Shown: positions 1-7,418 of the stretch, in pieces
How positions within the stretch are numbered: position 1 is the first letter of the stretch
Layout: each line of letters begins with the position of its first letter
The notes under the pieces: generated by a model
Database searches by the model: none
What the model was told of the DNA's origin: nothing
The model's input: the letters and a program-made list of their open reading frames with translations, nothing else
NCBI GenBank assembly: GCA_022841475.1
Contig: JALHRJ010000043.1
Location: 1 to 37,478 of the forward strand
Direction: 5' to 3'
Length of the DNA: 37,478 bases
From: Cyclobacteriaceae bacterium
Lineage (GTDB): Bacteria > Bacteroidota > Bacteroidia > Cytophagales > Cyclobacteriaceae
Translations under genes and position numbers: made by a program

Positions 1-1925
1 CAGCGGTTACTCAGTGCATACTGAGCAACGACTGCACCATTATGCCTGCGGTCGTAGCGCGATGGAAACCAATCACCACGATTTATTTCATCAAACTGTC
101 GCCATGTCCACGAAAGTGTATAACTGATCCATCCGGTTAGTTTGCCTGACTCTTTACGAACTAAAAATTCAAATCCATAGGCACGGCCCTGTCCCTGTAT
201 GAGTTTTGATTCGAAGTCTGTGTTTAAAAATAAATTAGTCCCCTCCTCGTATCCGATTAAGTTGCTCATAGATTTATAATACGTTTCGACACTAAAAAAC
301 ATATTGGCTGAAGGCATCGATCTTTGCCACGCTGCCGACACCTGATGTGAAGTTTGTGGCCGGATGCTATCCGTTACCGGATACCAGATGTCAGTGGGCG
401 ATGAGATTGCTGAATTTGAAATACGGTGCATGTACTGCGCCATGCGCGAATAACTGAACTTAAGACTTTGATTTTCTTGTAACGCATAACGCACTGAAAG
501 CCGGGGCTCAGGAGTAACATAGTTTTTGTTTTTTACAAATGCCATGGACGTTCGCACTCCGGCATTTAAACGCCACCGTTCGAACGGAGACCATTCTGCC
601 TCTGCAAAAGCGGCAAGCTCATTGGCAACTCTTCCACTCGTTTCACTGCTTTTTAGGATTTCAGAAATAGTACCGGATGTATTCAGTACATTGGGGCTCA
701 CACGATGGCGTGTCCAATCCAAGCCGCCCGTAAAGGATACTGTACTGTTAAGAATAGAATCTTTGCGGGTTAACATCCGCGCGCCAATATCTTCAATATC
801 CGAGGTAGCCAGCAATTCATTTTCTTCAAATACATTCGTGATGTTGTATTTGTACTTCGAGCGCAACAAAGAAGTTTGCGTGCTCCATCCCGCAAGGCCT
901 TCATGTTTCCATTGCACCGACTGACTGCTGTTGCCGGAAGAAAAGCGGGTGAGAAAACCATCTCCATCATTATTGCGATCGCGAAATAAATCGAGAATAT
1001 CTTCGCCACTGTAAAAACTTGCCGTTACCTGATCGCGGGCTGAAGGTTTTAAAATCAACTTTCCATTGAAGTCATAAAAAAAGTAGGGCAACTCTTCACC
1101 AATAACTCTTACCACCTGATCTATGTATGTTCTTCGACCGGCTATCCAGAAACTCGCTTTGTCTTTTACAATAGGCTGCTCAAGGTATACCCGTGAAGCA
1201 ATCAAACCAATGTCGCCACTGAGATGTGTTTGCTGTGCCAGCTCAGAGTTGGTTTTTACATCCAGAATGGACGAAAGCCTTCCGCCATAGCGAGCGGGAA
1301 AGCCGCCATTGATTGCTTCTACGTTGTCTAACACATCGGGATTAAAAACAGAAAGAAACCCAAACAAGTGGCTTGTGTTATAGATAGGCGCATCATCGAG
1401 CAGGGTCAGGTTTTGATCAGCTGCACCACCTCGCACAAATAAATCTGAACTTCCTTCTACCCCGCGAATGGTGCCCGGCAATAGTTGTAATGTTTTGATA
1501 AGGTCTGCTTCGCCACCCAGCACCGGAATAGCATTAATATCCTTCTGACTGATGATGTGCGTGCCGGAGCGGCTTGAGTTAAATAATTCTTCCTGATACC
1601 GATCGGAACGAACAACCACTTCATTGAGTTGACTTATTTGAGGTGACAGGACAAACGAAACCGTAGTGTCTGCTTTTGCTGTAAAAGATTTTATTTGTGT
1701 TTTATAACCTGTAAACGATACCTGCACGGTTAACAGACCAGGCTTAACTTTCATTCTGAAATTTCCATTTACATCCGACAGCGATACAATTGAATCGGGA
1801 AGAATGACAACGTGTGCATATGGAAGTTTTTCCGAGTTCGAGTCTTTAACTACTCCAATAATGGAGATAGTCTGGGCAAACCCGGCCCAGGGCAATAACA
1901 AAAAAATTCCGATCAGCTTGTGCAC
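1..1925 (-). CDS. TonB-dependent outer-membrane receptor, 3' end beyond window
   Basis: The frame is open from a GTG at 1925 to the window edge, about 641 residues, so the C-terminal part of the barrel is missing. An in-frame TAA lies just upstream of the GTG, which leaves it as the only reasonable start. Residues 1-18 form a signal peptide ending in GFAQ. Next comes a carboxypeptidase-regulatory-like beta-sandwich (about 19-105), then a plug domain with the motifs LNEVVVR, LPGTIRGVEGSSDLFVRGG, DDAPIYN and NGGFPARYGGRLSS, then barrel strands. Known role of the family: energised uptake of a bulky ligand across the outer membrane with TonB/ExbBD. The ligand cannot be told from the sequence; no SusD-like partner is visible here, so a polysaccharide-utilisation locus is not supported. 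The call as a TonB receptor is secure. Confidence 0.95.
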   Translation of the reverse strand, partial: MHKLIGIFLLLPWAGFAQTISIIGVVKDSNSEKLPYAHVVILPDSIVSLSDVNGNFRMKVKPGLLTVQVSFTGYKTQIKSFTAKADTTVSFVLSPQISQLNEVVVRSDRYQEELFNSSRSGTHIISQKDINAIPVLGGEADLIKTLQLLPGTIRGVEGSSDLFVRGGAADQNLTLLDDAPIYNTSHLFGFLSVFNPDVLDNVEAINGGFPARYGGRLSSILDVKTNSELAQQTHLSGDIGLIASRVYLEQPIVKDKASFWIAGRRTYIDQVVRVIGEELPYFFYDFNGKLILKPSARDQVTASFYSGEDILDLFRDRNNDGDGFLTRFSSGNSSQSVQWKHEGLAGWSTQTSLLRSKYKYNITNVFEENELLATSDIEDIGARMLTRKDSILNSTVSFTGGLDWTRHRVSPNVLNTSGTISEILKSSETSGRVANELAAFAEAEWSPFERWRLNAGVRTSMAFVKNKNYVTPEPRLSVRYALQENQSLKFSYSRMAQYMHRISNSAISSPTDIWYPVTDSIRPQTSHQVSAAWQRSMPSANMFFSVETYYKSMSNLIGYEEGTNLFLNTDFESKLIQGQGRAYGFEFLVRKESGKLTGWISYTLSWTWRQFDEINRGDWFPSRYDRRHNGAVVAQYALSNR

Positions 1926-2202
1926 AGTCTGTTAATAACTGATTTAGTAACAAGAAAATTACAGAATGGATCTGGTTGGAAGAAGATTTGTTACTACCGA
2001 TTAAATGAGAAGTCCACGCTCAACGTTCAATCGACTTCAAAGTGGCCTTTCCTTTAATAAGGAGGCCCAAAAACAGTCAAAAAAAGAACCATTAAGGGAA
2101 AACCTTATTTCGTAGAATCCGATTTTCCCTGATTGATTAGGAAAGCTTTAACATCATTTTTATGACATAAATACTCGCTAAAGACTCTTAAATAATAAGA
2201 AT
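1926..2202. other. Intergenic spacer between TonB receptor and small ORF
   Basis: AT-rich spacer of 277 bases. An imperfect hairpin with GGCC outer arms and TCCTT/AAGGA inner arms lies at 2044-2067, with a 2-base bulge. It has no clear U-tract, so I do not call it a terminator. No TAnnTTTG promoter box was found. Confidence 0.4.
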
Positions 2203-2490
2203 ATGAACCTCGATCAAACAATAAAAAAATTAAGGAGCATTTTCTCCAGTAACTGTGATGATGTTACCCGAAGTCAGCGATTTCTGACTAGCATCATTAC
2301 GACTAATATATTTTCCAAAATGAGTGTACCGGAAAAATTAACATCCATTACAAAATTGATCGATCTGCTACAACGCGACCATGGTGTTGCATCGAAGGAG
2401 CTTGAAGAAACTTTACTTAGCCTGAGCAAAGATTTAAGACATCAGGAACTGAACAGCCTCTACTCAATATACAACAGAAATCCTGAGTAA
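2203..2490 (+). CDS. Hypothetical small helical protein
   Basis: A 95-residue protein starting at ATG 2203. I do not recognise the family. It has no signal peptide and no membrane segment, and is rich in Leu, Ser and Lys; it is probably all-helical, with amphipathic stretches such as EKLTSITKLIDLLQRD and KELEETLLSLSKDLR. No cysteine pair or catalytic motif stands out (one Cys near residue 18). It is convergent with the Fe-S protein gene, 27 bases apart. The spacer upstream is long enough for its own promoter, but no strong box is seen. It may be an orphan regulator or adaptor; function unknown. Confidence 0.6.
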   Translation: MNLDQTIKKLRSIFSSNCDDVTRSQRFLTSIITTNIFSKMSVPEKLTSITKLIDLLQRDHGVASKELEETLLSLSKDLRHQELNSLYSIYNRNPE

Positions 2491-2517
2491 ACTTACCTTC
2501 TTTTGGTATTGAAATGG

Positions 2518-2946
2518 TTACCCCTCAAAACCAATCTTCTTATGCGAGCCATCACAAAAGGGTTTGTTGGATGAGCCCCCACATCGGCAGAACGCAGTAA
2601 CATTATTCTTCTTAGTCAGATTTCCTGTTGAATCTTTTATAACAACATTGCCATACACCAATAGAGGGCCGTTAGTCATTGTTTCTACGATCGTTTCGGC
2701 CTCTACCTTTAGGGATTCATTATCTGTTTCGCTATTCATAAAATAACTTAACGCTCCGGAAGGGCACTTTTTTATTTGATCTACAATCTGTTCCGTGGTA
2801 GCACCCTCGGGCGTTACCCAGGGTCGTTTCTGCGGATCAAAAACATTTCCCAAACCTTTAAAACAAATTGTCGAATGCATACATTGATTAGGTTTCCACA
2901 CGACAGTAACCTCTCCGTTAGTATATTTCTTCGTAATGTCTTTCAT
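2518..2946 (-). CDS. Fe-S protein: Fer4_19-like domain plus CDGSH motif
   Basis: A 142-residue cytosolic protein with two Fe-S modules. Residues 1-70 resemble the divergent mono-cluster 4Fe-4S domain (Fer4_19), with C23 in NQCMHSTICF, C29, and a later Cys in KKCPSGALSYF. The C-terminal part (about 118-140) carries CRCGGSSNKPFCDGSH, the mitoNEET-type 3Cys:1His 2Fe-2S signature CxC..PxCDGxH. The family is associated with redox sensing or electron/cluster transfer; the substrate is not known. It is the last gene, in transcription order, of the minus-strand redox block and lies 60 bases downstream of osmC, so it could be cotranscribed with it. The ATG at 2946 gives the expected N-terminus. A second, smaller CDGSH protein is at 20112-20333. 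Confidence 0.9.
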   Translation of the reverse strand: MKDITKKYTNGEVTVVWKPNQCMHSTICFKGLGNVFDPQKRPWVTPEGATTEQIVDQIKKCPSGALSYFMNSETDNESLKVEAETIVETMTNGPLLVYGNVVIKDSTGNLTKKNNVTAFCRCGGSSNKPFCDGSHKKIGFEG

Positions 2947-3006
2947 GCAATTCAGGTTTAGATTTTATCCATTAGGTCGAACCATATAGAAATTGAAAGT
3001 ATGAAA

Positions 3007-3387
3007 TTATTTCAAGCTGGTGTTAATCTCGATTGGGTTTGCCAACGTTTTATGAACCGGGCAAGATTTAGCAATCTGCAAAAGACGCTGACGCTGTTCA
3101 TCATCCAGGTTTCCTTCCAGATAAACATCAAGCGAGAAAAGTGATTTGAACTCCAGTCTTTCGAAAGCTACCTCTACTTTAATATTGGTGACGTCCCACT
3201 TTTTTCTATCCGCATACATGCGCAAAGTAATTGCCGTACAGGAAGCCAGTGAGACCATTAAGAATTCGCCTGGAGCAGGACCCAAATCGGTGCCGCCTAA
3301 CTCTTCAGGCTCATCTGCAATTATTGTTTTACCTGAAGCGAGAATTTCTGTGCGATAATGATCGCGACCAATAATTGCAGTAACCAT
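3007..3387 (-). CDS. OsmC/Ohr family peroxidase-like protein
   Basis: A 126-residue OsmC-fold protein. The two redox cysteines typical of the family are present: C50 in SLASCTAITLRMYADRK and C109 in AKSCPVHKTL. Family members reduce organic hydroperoxides through this Cys pair, drawing electrons from dihydrolipoyl or other thiol partners in the cytosol. The exact substrate cannot be read from sequence; this YhfA/OsmC subgroup is less well understood than Ohr. Its ATG (3385-3387) starts one base after the nitroreductase stop codon (3389-3391), so the two genes are almost certainly cotranscribed and probably translationally coupled. The neighbours support a role in oxidative or electrophile stress. 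Confidence 0.92.
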   Translation of the reverse strand: MVTAIIGRDHYRTEILASGKTIIADEPEELGGTDLGPAPGEFLMVSLASCTAITLRMYADRKKWDVTNIKVEVAFERLEFKSLFSLDVYLEGNLDDEQRQRLLQIAKSCPVHKTLANPIEINTSLK

Positions 3388-3388
3388 A

Positions 3389-3988
3389 TCAGAAGGATTT
3401 ATTCATAACAAAAAACTCTTGTGTATATCGCTCGCGTGGAGCTTCTTCACGGAGTTTCAGATTTTCCGATAAACTTTCAGGATCACCAGGGTAACCGATG
3501 GCCATCACCACTATCGGCTCAAATGCCTCAGGAATATTTAAACTATCAATCGCCTTTTGGCGATCGTAGCCGCCCATTTGATGAACATTTAATCCAAGCT
3601 CTGTTGCCTGAATGGATAGAAGCGCATTGGCTGAGCCTGTATCATATCTGGCTAAAGCATTATTCGCTCCATTGCGCAGGTGTGCTTTCCTTGATAAACT
3701 CAAAATAAGCAACGGTGCGTTAAGCGCCCAAACCCTGTTGCTCTCGTTAAGCAAGTCTACTAATTTATTCCACAGGTCGGGTTGATCTTTGGTGGCGTAG
3801 ATATACGCCCAGGGTTGTTCATTCATACTACTGGGCGCCCAACGTGCTGCTTCAAAAAGTGATTTTATCTTTTCGGGCTCAATAGGTTGAGCTGCATACG
3901 CCCTGCGGCTTCTTCTGTTCTCAATTATATCGGCAACCGGATATTCGACCTGATTTGATTTTGATATAGGAGCTGCTACCATTTCCAT
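3389..3988 (-). CDS. Nitroreductase family FMN oxidoreductase
   Basis: A 199-residue NAD(P)H-dependent flavin oxidoreductase. The N-terminal FMN-binding motif IENRRSRRAYAAQPIE and the following LFEAARWAPSSMNEQPW are typical of the NfsB/Nox-like superfamily. The C-terminal AIGYPGDPESLSENLKLREE is the second FMN-site region. Such enzymes reduce nitroaromatics, quinones or enones with a two-electron hydride transfer in the cytosol. It is the promoter-proximal partner of osmC (1-base spacing). Start: ATG at 3988; a second in-frame ATG two codons later (MEM) would also work. The upstream 50 bases show no good -7 box. Physiological substrate unknown. Confidence 0.93.
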   Translation of the reverse strand: MEMVAAPISKSNQVEYPVADIIENRRSRRAYAAQPIEPEKIKSLFEAARWAPSSMNEQPWAYIYATKDQPDLWNKLVDLLNESNRVWALNAPLLILSLSRKAHLRNGANNALARYDTGSANALLSIQATELGLNVHQMGGYDRQKAIDSLNIPEAFEPIVVMAIGYPGDPESLSENLKLREEAPRERYTQEFFVMNKSF

Positions 3989-4040
3989 TAACTTAAAGTT
4001 ATTGATTTATACAAATGAAACACGTAAAACACTAAAGGGT

Positions 4041-4442
4041 TCATTTACTCCAGCGAGGAATTCCCCAAACTGCTAAAAACCCTGAAAATATATGCATGGG
4101 CCCCACAAGTAATGGAAAGGTGTCGTCCAGTGTTGTACCATCGGGTAATTGTGGATTGCTAAATACAGGGTAGAAACTAAATAGAATAAACGCAATCGCG
4201 AGGCTAATCCAAACCACCTTACCTTTGGGCACATACCGCACAAATACAAAATAAAGAATCGCTCCAATCAGTACGGGAAAAATGGAAGACATAGTGACAG
4301 CGATAGCAAAGTTCGGAGGAATAGTAGCACCCAGCGCATTGGCAATCAAGCTCCAGATATTATTGATACCTGCACCAATAAGGCCTGCGATGGCACCACC
4401 TTTAATTGCTTTTAAAAATGTTAGTTGATTTTCTGTTGACAT
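4041..4442 (-). CDS. DUF6069-like four-helix membrane protein
   Basis: A 133-residue inner-membrane protein with four hydrophobic segments: about 12-35, 45-68, 76-95 and 110-128. The layout, the short cytosolic N-terminus with KAIKGGAIAGLIGAGIN, and the C-terminal GPMHIFSGFLAVWGIPRW resemble DUF6069 proteins. That assignment is from memory of the family and is moderately sure. No function is known. It lies on the same strand as the nitroreductase, 52 bases upstream of that gene, and could share a transcript with it. No active-site-like charged residues sit in the membrane segments. Confidence 0.7.
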   Translation of the reverse strand: MSTENQLTFLKAIKGGAIAGLIGAGINNIWSLIANALGATIPPNFAIAVTMSSIFPVLIGAILYFVFVRYVPKGKVVWISLAIAFILFSFYPVFSNPQLPDGTTLDDTFPLLVGPMHIFSGFLAVWGIPRWSK

Positions 4443-4494
4443 GTAAATTGGGGTTAGGGTTTCTTATCAAGACGATCGACAAAATATTATCTAT

Positions 4495-5364
4495 TTATTC
4501 CTCAATTAGTATCCCCATTTTTCCCATCTGATAATCGCGCATGGCCTCCATGATCTGGGTTTGTGTATTCATTACGAAAGGCCCGTGGGAAACTACCGGT
4601 TCATTTAGTGGCTCTCCGCTTAATAAAAGAATTCGGGTGTCTTCCAACGCTTCAAAAGAAATGCCTTCGCCATCATTTTTGAAATGCACAAGATGCAGCT
4701 CTTCCACCAATCCGAATCCTTCTACCCTTACCTTACCATCGAGTAAATAAATCAATGCATTGTGCGTAGCCGGAATCGGAATTGAAATTTTACCTTCCTT
4801 TTTTGCAACCAGCGTAGCTGCATTTACAATAGCCTGAGAAGGAATGGGCCCTTTAACACCTAAAAGATCTCCGGAGAATATACGAGCCATTACTTTTCCA
4901 TCTTCGCTCTTAACGAATGGCGCTTCTTCTGCACTCAGCGGAAAGTAAGCCGGCTGATCCATTTTATTTTTTGCCGGAGTATTAATCCAAAGCTGAATGA
5001 TTTCCTGGCGACCACCAATTTCGTGAATGTCGCGGGGTGGTCTTTCGCTATGAATGATTCCCATGCCAGCATTCATCCATTGAGCTCCGCCCGCATAGAT
5101 CACACTATCGTTGCCGCGGCTATCACGGTGATGTACACCGCCCTGAAAAATAAAAGTGACAGGAGAAAATCCACGATGTGGATGTGGGCCAACACCGGCA
5201 TCATCGGGCTCTATGTGCGATGGCGCCTTTATGTTTGCATGGTGCAACAACAAAAACGGATCGATTTGCTGAACTTGTTGTGTGGGCAAGGGTTGACGAA
5301 TCGGCATGCCACCCATGTCGACCTGGTGTGCGTAGAGTAAACGGGAAACTGTTCTGTTTTTCAT
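4495..5364 (-). CDS. Pirin family protein (pirin 1)
   Basis: A 289-residue bicupin of full pirin length. The four metal ligands known from human pirin and E. coli YhhW are all present in the N-terminal cupin: H61 and H63 in GPHPHRGF, and H105 and E107 in GMGIIHSERP. The C-terminal half is the second, metal-free pirin cupin. Bacterial pirins bind Fe/Mn/Ni and several oxidise flavonols (quercetinase activity); others have regulatory roles. Which applies here cannot be read. The gene follows the pseudo-receiver gene on the same strand, but a 131-bp repeat element separates them, so it may have a separate promoter. Start ATG 5364. A second pirin is encoded 480 bp upstream. Confidence 0.95.
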   Translation of the reverse strand: MKNRTVSRLLYAHQVDMGGMPIRQPLPTQQVQQIDPFLLLHHANIKAPSHIEPDDAGVGPHPHRGFSPVTFIFQGGVHHRDSRGNDSVIYAGGAQWMNAGMGIIHSERPPRDIHEIGGRQEIIQLWINTPAKNKMDQPAYFPLSAEEAPFVKSEDGKVMARIFSGDLLGVKGPIPSQAIVNAATLVAKKEGKISIPIPATHNALIYLLDGKVRVEGFGLVEELHLVHFKNDGEGISFEALEDTRILLLSGEPLNEPVVSHGPFVMNTQTQIMEAMRDYQMGKMGILIEE

Positions 5365-5378
5365 AACCTCACCCCCCT

Positions 5379-5509
5379 GAGGCTAGCCAAAAAGTCAAAA
5401 TATCAATCGAAGTGTCATTCCGGGCTTGACCCGGAATCCCGAATTGTGCACACTCCGCGGGATCGCGGCTCAAAGGCCGCGATGACAGATTGACTTTTTG
5501 GTCAGCCTC
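5379..5509. repeat. MITE/REP-like element with 20-bp terminal inverted repeats
   Basis: Left arm 5379-5398 and right arm 5490-5509 are inverted copies matching at 18 of 20 bases (arms read GAGGCTrrCCAAAAAGTCAA). Inside are two perfect stem-loops: ATTCCGGG/CCCGGAAT at 5417-5437 with a 5-base loop, and ATCGCGGC/GCCGCGAT at 5462-5483 with a 6-base loop. A further pairing TGTCAT (5413-5418) with ATGACA (5482-5487) encloses both. This nested TGTCATTCCGGG...GCGATGACA design is typical of the extragenic palindromes scattered through many bacterial genomes. It codes for nothing. It lies 15 bases upstream of the pirin 1 ATG and 17 bases downstream of the receiver-like gene's stop, so it could affect transcript 3'/5' stability. 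Confidence 0.85.
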
Positions 5510-5525
5510 TGATGGAGTCTCCATT

Positions 5526-5825
5526 TTAAGTTAATAATGCTTCATTTATTTCATTAAATAGTAATCCACTGCCGCCACCGTAGTGACGAATTATTTTAAT
5601 ACGGGGATTAACTTTTTCAAATTCTACTTTTAGTTTCAATTCTGACTCTTCTTCTACGCCTCCACCTATCAGCACCAAATCAAAATTAGTTTCTCGAAAT
5701 TTTTCTATTGCTTCATTATCTGTAAGGGCTCCGACCGCATGCCACCCTGACTGGGTGTGGATCAACCGAAGAATGGTCTCCATAATTTGCAGATGACGAC
5801 CCACTACCAGAATATTTAATTTCAT
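5526..5825 (-). CDS. Degenerate receiver-like (CheY-fold) protein
   Basis: A 99-residue protein with the start of a response-regulator fold: MKLNILVVG (strand 1), a helix, then NFDLVLIGGG (strand 3), and RIKIIRHYGGG (strand 4). The acidic pair after strand 1, normally DD or ED, is replaced by GR. The phosphoacceptor Asp after strand 3 is replaced by Gly (LIGGG). The chain is also shorter than the usual 120 residues. It should therefore not be phosphorylated and is best called a pseudo-receiver, perhaps a scaffold. It lies 17 bases downstream of pirin 2 (stop at 5843) on the same strand, suggesting cotranscription. The fold call is an inference from the hydrophobic pattern. Confidence 0.7.
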   Translation of the reverse strand: MKLNILVVGRHLQIMETILRLIHTQSGWHAVGALTDNEAIEKFRETNFDLVLIGGGVEEESELKLKVEFEKVNPRIKIIRHYGGGSGLLFNEINEALLT

Positions 5826-5842
5826 AATTAATCAACCAATAG

Positions 5843-6553
5843 TTAATTCATGGGTACTTCCATCAACAGCACTTCGGCATCACTATTGGCAACAATGGAA
5901 AATTTTTCAGCATTCCATATACCAAAGCCATCGCGCTTGTTTAACGGCTGGTCATTAATCGTTACATCACCTTCAATCACAAAAGCATAAACGCCATTTC
6001 CCTTTTGCTTAATTACATAGTCAGTAGCAAAATCCTTTTTCAAATTACCCAGATGAAACCAGGCATCCTGATTGATCCATACACCGTCATCAGTTTTTGA
6101 AGGGCTTACAATCTGTTGAAGTTTATTGACACGATCTTCAGGATTAAAATTGATCTGGTCATAGCGAGGCTCGATGTTCCTTACTTTAGGGAAAACCCAG
6201 ATCTGAAGGAAGTTTACCTTCTTATCCTTGTTCTTATTGTATTCGCTGTGGTAAATACCGGTGCCCGCACTTAAGATCTGCACATCATTTTGTTTGATCA
6301 CCGCCAGATTGCCCATACTATCCTTATGTTCGAGGTCCCCCGATAAGGGTATTGAAATGATTTCCATATTATCGTGTGGGTGTGTGCCGAAGCCCATTCC
6401 GCCATCGACAAAATCATCGTTGAGCACGCGTAAGGCTCCGAACTGTACGCGCTCCGGATTGTAATAATGAGCAAAACTAAATGTGTGACTTGTGTCTAAC
6501 CAGCCGTGGTTAGCATGGCCCCGTGTGCTGGCTTTATGTAATACTGTATTCAT
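5843..6553 (-). CDS. Pirin family protein (pirin 2)
   Basis: A 236-residue pirin of the compact YhhW/YhaK type. With the start at 6553 the metal ligands are H58 and H60 in FGTHPHDNME, and H102 and E104 in GIYHSEYN; all four are conserved. The frame stays open upstream to 6637 and would add a hydrophobic segment, but that stretch contains the promoter and operator below, and MNTVLHKASTRGHANHGWL is the normal family N-terminus, so I chose the ATG at 6551-6553. Likely activity is metal-dependent dioxygenation of flavonol- or quinone-like compounds, inferred from the family. The gene leads a probable transcript that continues into the receiver-like gene. Its promoter carries a MarR-type operator also found before marR at 30 kb. 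Confidence 0.93.
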   Translation of the reverse strand: MNTVLHKASTRGHANHGWLDTSHTFSFAHYYNPERVQFGALRVLNDDFVDGGMGFGTHPHDNMEIISIPLSGDLEHKDSMGNLAVIKQNDVQILSAGTGIYHSEYNKNKDKKVNFLQIWVFPKVRNIEPRYDQINFNPEDRVNKLQQIVSPSKTDDGVWINQDAWFHLGNLKKDFATDYVIKQKGNGVYAFVIEGDVTINDQPLNKRDGFGIWNAEKFSIVANSDAEVLLMEVPMN

Positions 6554-6576
6554 AGCGTTTTTAATTAAAAGGAAAA

Positions 6577-6606
6577 CAAAAATACATACAACTGTTGTAT
6601 ATACAA
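6577..6606 (-). promoter_or_regulatory. Promoter of pirin 2 (TTG-N19-TATTTTTG)
   Basis: Read on the minus strand, a perfect Bacteroidota -7 box TATTTTTG (6577-6584) is preceded by TTG (6604-6606) with a 19-base spacer. The -7 box ends 23 bases before the ATG at 6553. The inverted-repeat operator fills the spacer and overlaps the TTG, so a bound repressor would block polymerase. Confidence 0.7.
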
Positions 6607-6607
6607 C
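6586..6607. promoter_or_regulatory. MarR-type operator, overlapping palindromes
   Basis: Three half-sites in a row: ATACAAC (6586-6592), GTTGTAT (6594-6600) and ATACAAC (6601-6607). They form two overlapping palindromes, ATACAAC-T-GTTGTAT and the perfect GTTGTATATACAAC. A fourth, weaker half-site TTGTAT follows at 6611-6616. The segment 6589-6607 matches 30289-30307, before marR, at 17 of 19 bases. Confidence 0.75.
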
Positions 6608-6679
6608 TATTTGTATAAAATTGTTCCCGATGTCCAAAAACTTTAATTTTTGATTTGAATTGTGGGATTTACAGAAAGC

Positions 6680-7294
6680 CTACCGGCTTAGGATTTTAAA
6701 TGCGATACTTCTTCCATAGCCTTGCATGATCGCCAGATTGATCCAGCTTAGGGCAAATTGTTCGAGCAATTGGAATTTTTCACTACCGCCAAAATTATAA
6801 ACTTTTTCAAAGCCAAGATCTTTTGCTAATTGCTCGGCTACACGTTTTGCTTTGTCACTATCACCAGCATAAAACATATCTATTCCCGTTCCGGAATAAA
6901 CAGGATTTTCCATGTTTTCCGCACCGGTGGTGTTAAAACATTTTACGATGTCCTTGCAGTTGGTAAGTTTTATCAACGCTTCTGTGGAGTTTGAATAAGG
7001 TTCTGGTTTTATCCGCACCGAATTCATTGCATCAATAATTACTTTATTACTTACATCCCCCATGGATTGTATGATTGACCCAATAGCCTGAGGCACCGCG
7101 GCAATCACAACAACTTCTGATGCCGCTACAGCGTCCGGAATGGAAGCCACCAAAATATTTTTTTCTTTACTCACCTGCGTTCCTTTAAACTCTTTCTCGT
7201 TTCGAACACCAAAAGTTATAATGTGACCCGCGTTCACCCAACCCTGGGCAAGCGCTCCACCTACATGACCACTACCAATAATTGCAATTTTCAT
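6680..7294 (-). CDS. F420-dependent NADP oxidoreductase-like Rossmann protein
   Basis: A 204-residue protein with an N-terminal dinucleotide-binding fold, MKIAIIGSGHVGGALAQGW (GxGxxG), followed by FGVRNEKE, where an Arg after strand 2 fits NADP preference. Later motifs VVIAAVPQAI, KVIIDAMNS and KCFNTTGAENMENP are those of the NADPH-dependent F420 reductase / YqeC-like group (PF03807). In organisms without F420 the members are thought to act on other substrates; no F420 biosynthesis gene is visible here. A short C-terminal helical domain ends in AIMQGYGRSIAFKIL. It is divergent from the glucosidase gene (167 bases between starts) and 126 bases upstream of the pirin 2 start on the same strand. 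Confidence 0.85.
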   Translation of the reverse strand: MKIAIIGSGHVGGALAQGWVNAGHIITFGVRNEKEFKGTQVSKEKNILVASIPDAVAASEVVVIAAVPQAIGSIIQSMGDVSNKVIIDAMNSVRIKPEPYSNSTEALIKLTNCKDIVKCFNTTGAENMENPVYSGTGIDMFYAGDSDKAKRVAEQLAKDLGFEKVYNFGGSEKFQLLEQFALSWINLAIMQGYGRSIAFKILSR

Positions 7295-7330
7295 TTTAGA
7301 TTAATTTAAATTGAAACTAATTTACCCTAC

Positions 7331-7338
7331 CAAAAGTA
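7331..7338 (-). promoter_or_regulatory. -7 box for the F420-type oxidoreductase gene
   Basis: Read on the minus strand this is TACTTTTG, a perfect TAnnTTTG box, 36 bases before the ATG at 7294. No TTG stands at a standard distance, so the call is moderate. Confidence 0.45.
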
Positions 7339-7418
7339 AGCACTTCTCTTGACGCTTAACCTCGTTTGAAAATGATCCGTTCCATTCTTTAAAAATTATT
7401 AAGAATAGAAAAACATAC

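Noticed and set aside
2044..2067. GGCC hairpin as a terminator
   Set aside because: The stem is bulged, no U-tract follows, and no gene ends just upstream on either strand.
6554..6637. Longer pirin 2 with an N-terminal membrane segment
   Set aside because: The added stretch contains the promoter and operator, and the family N-terminus begins at 6553.
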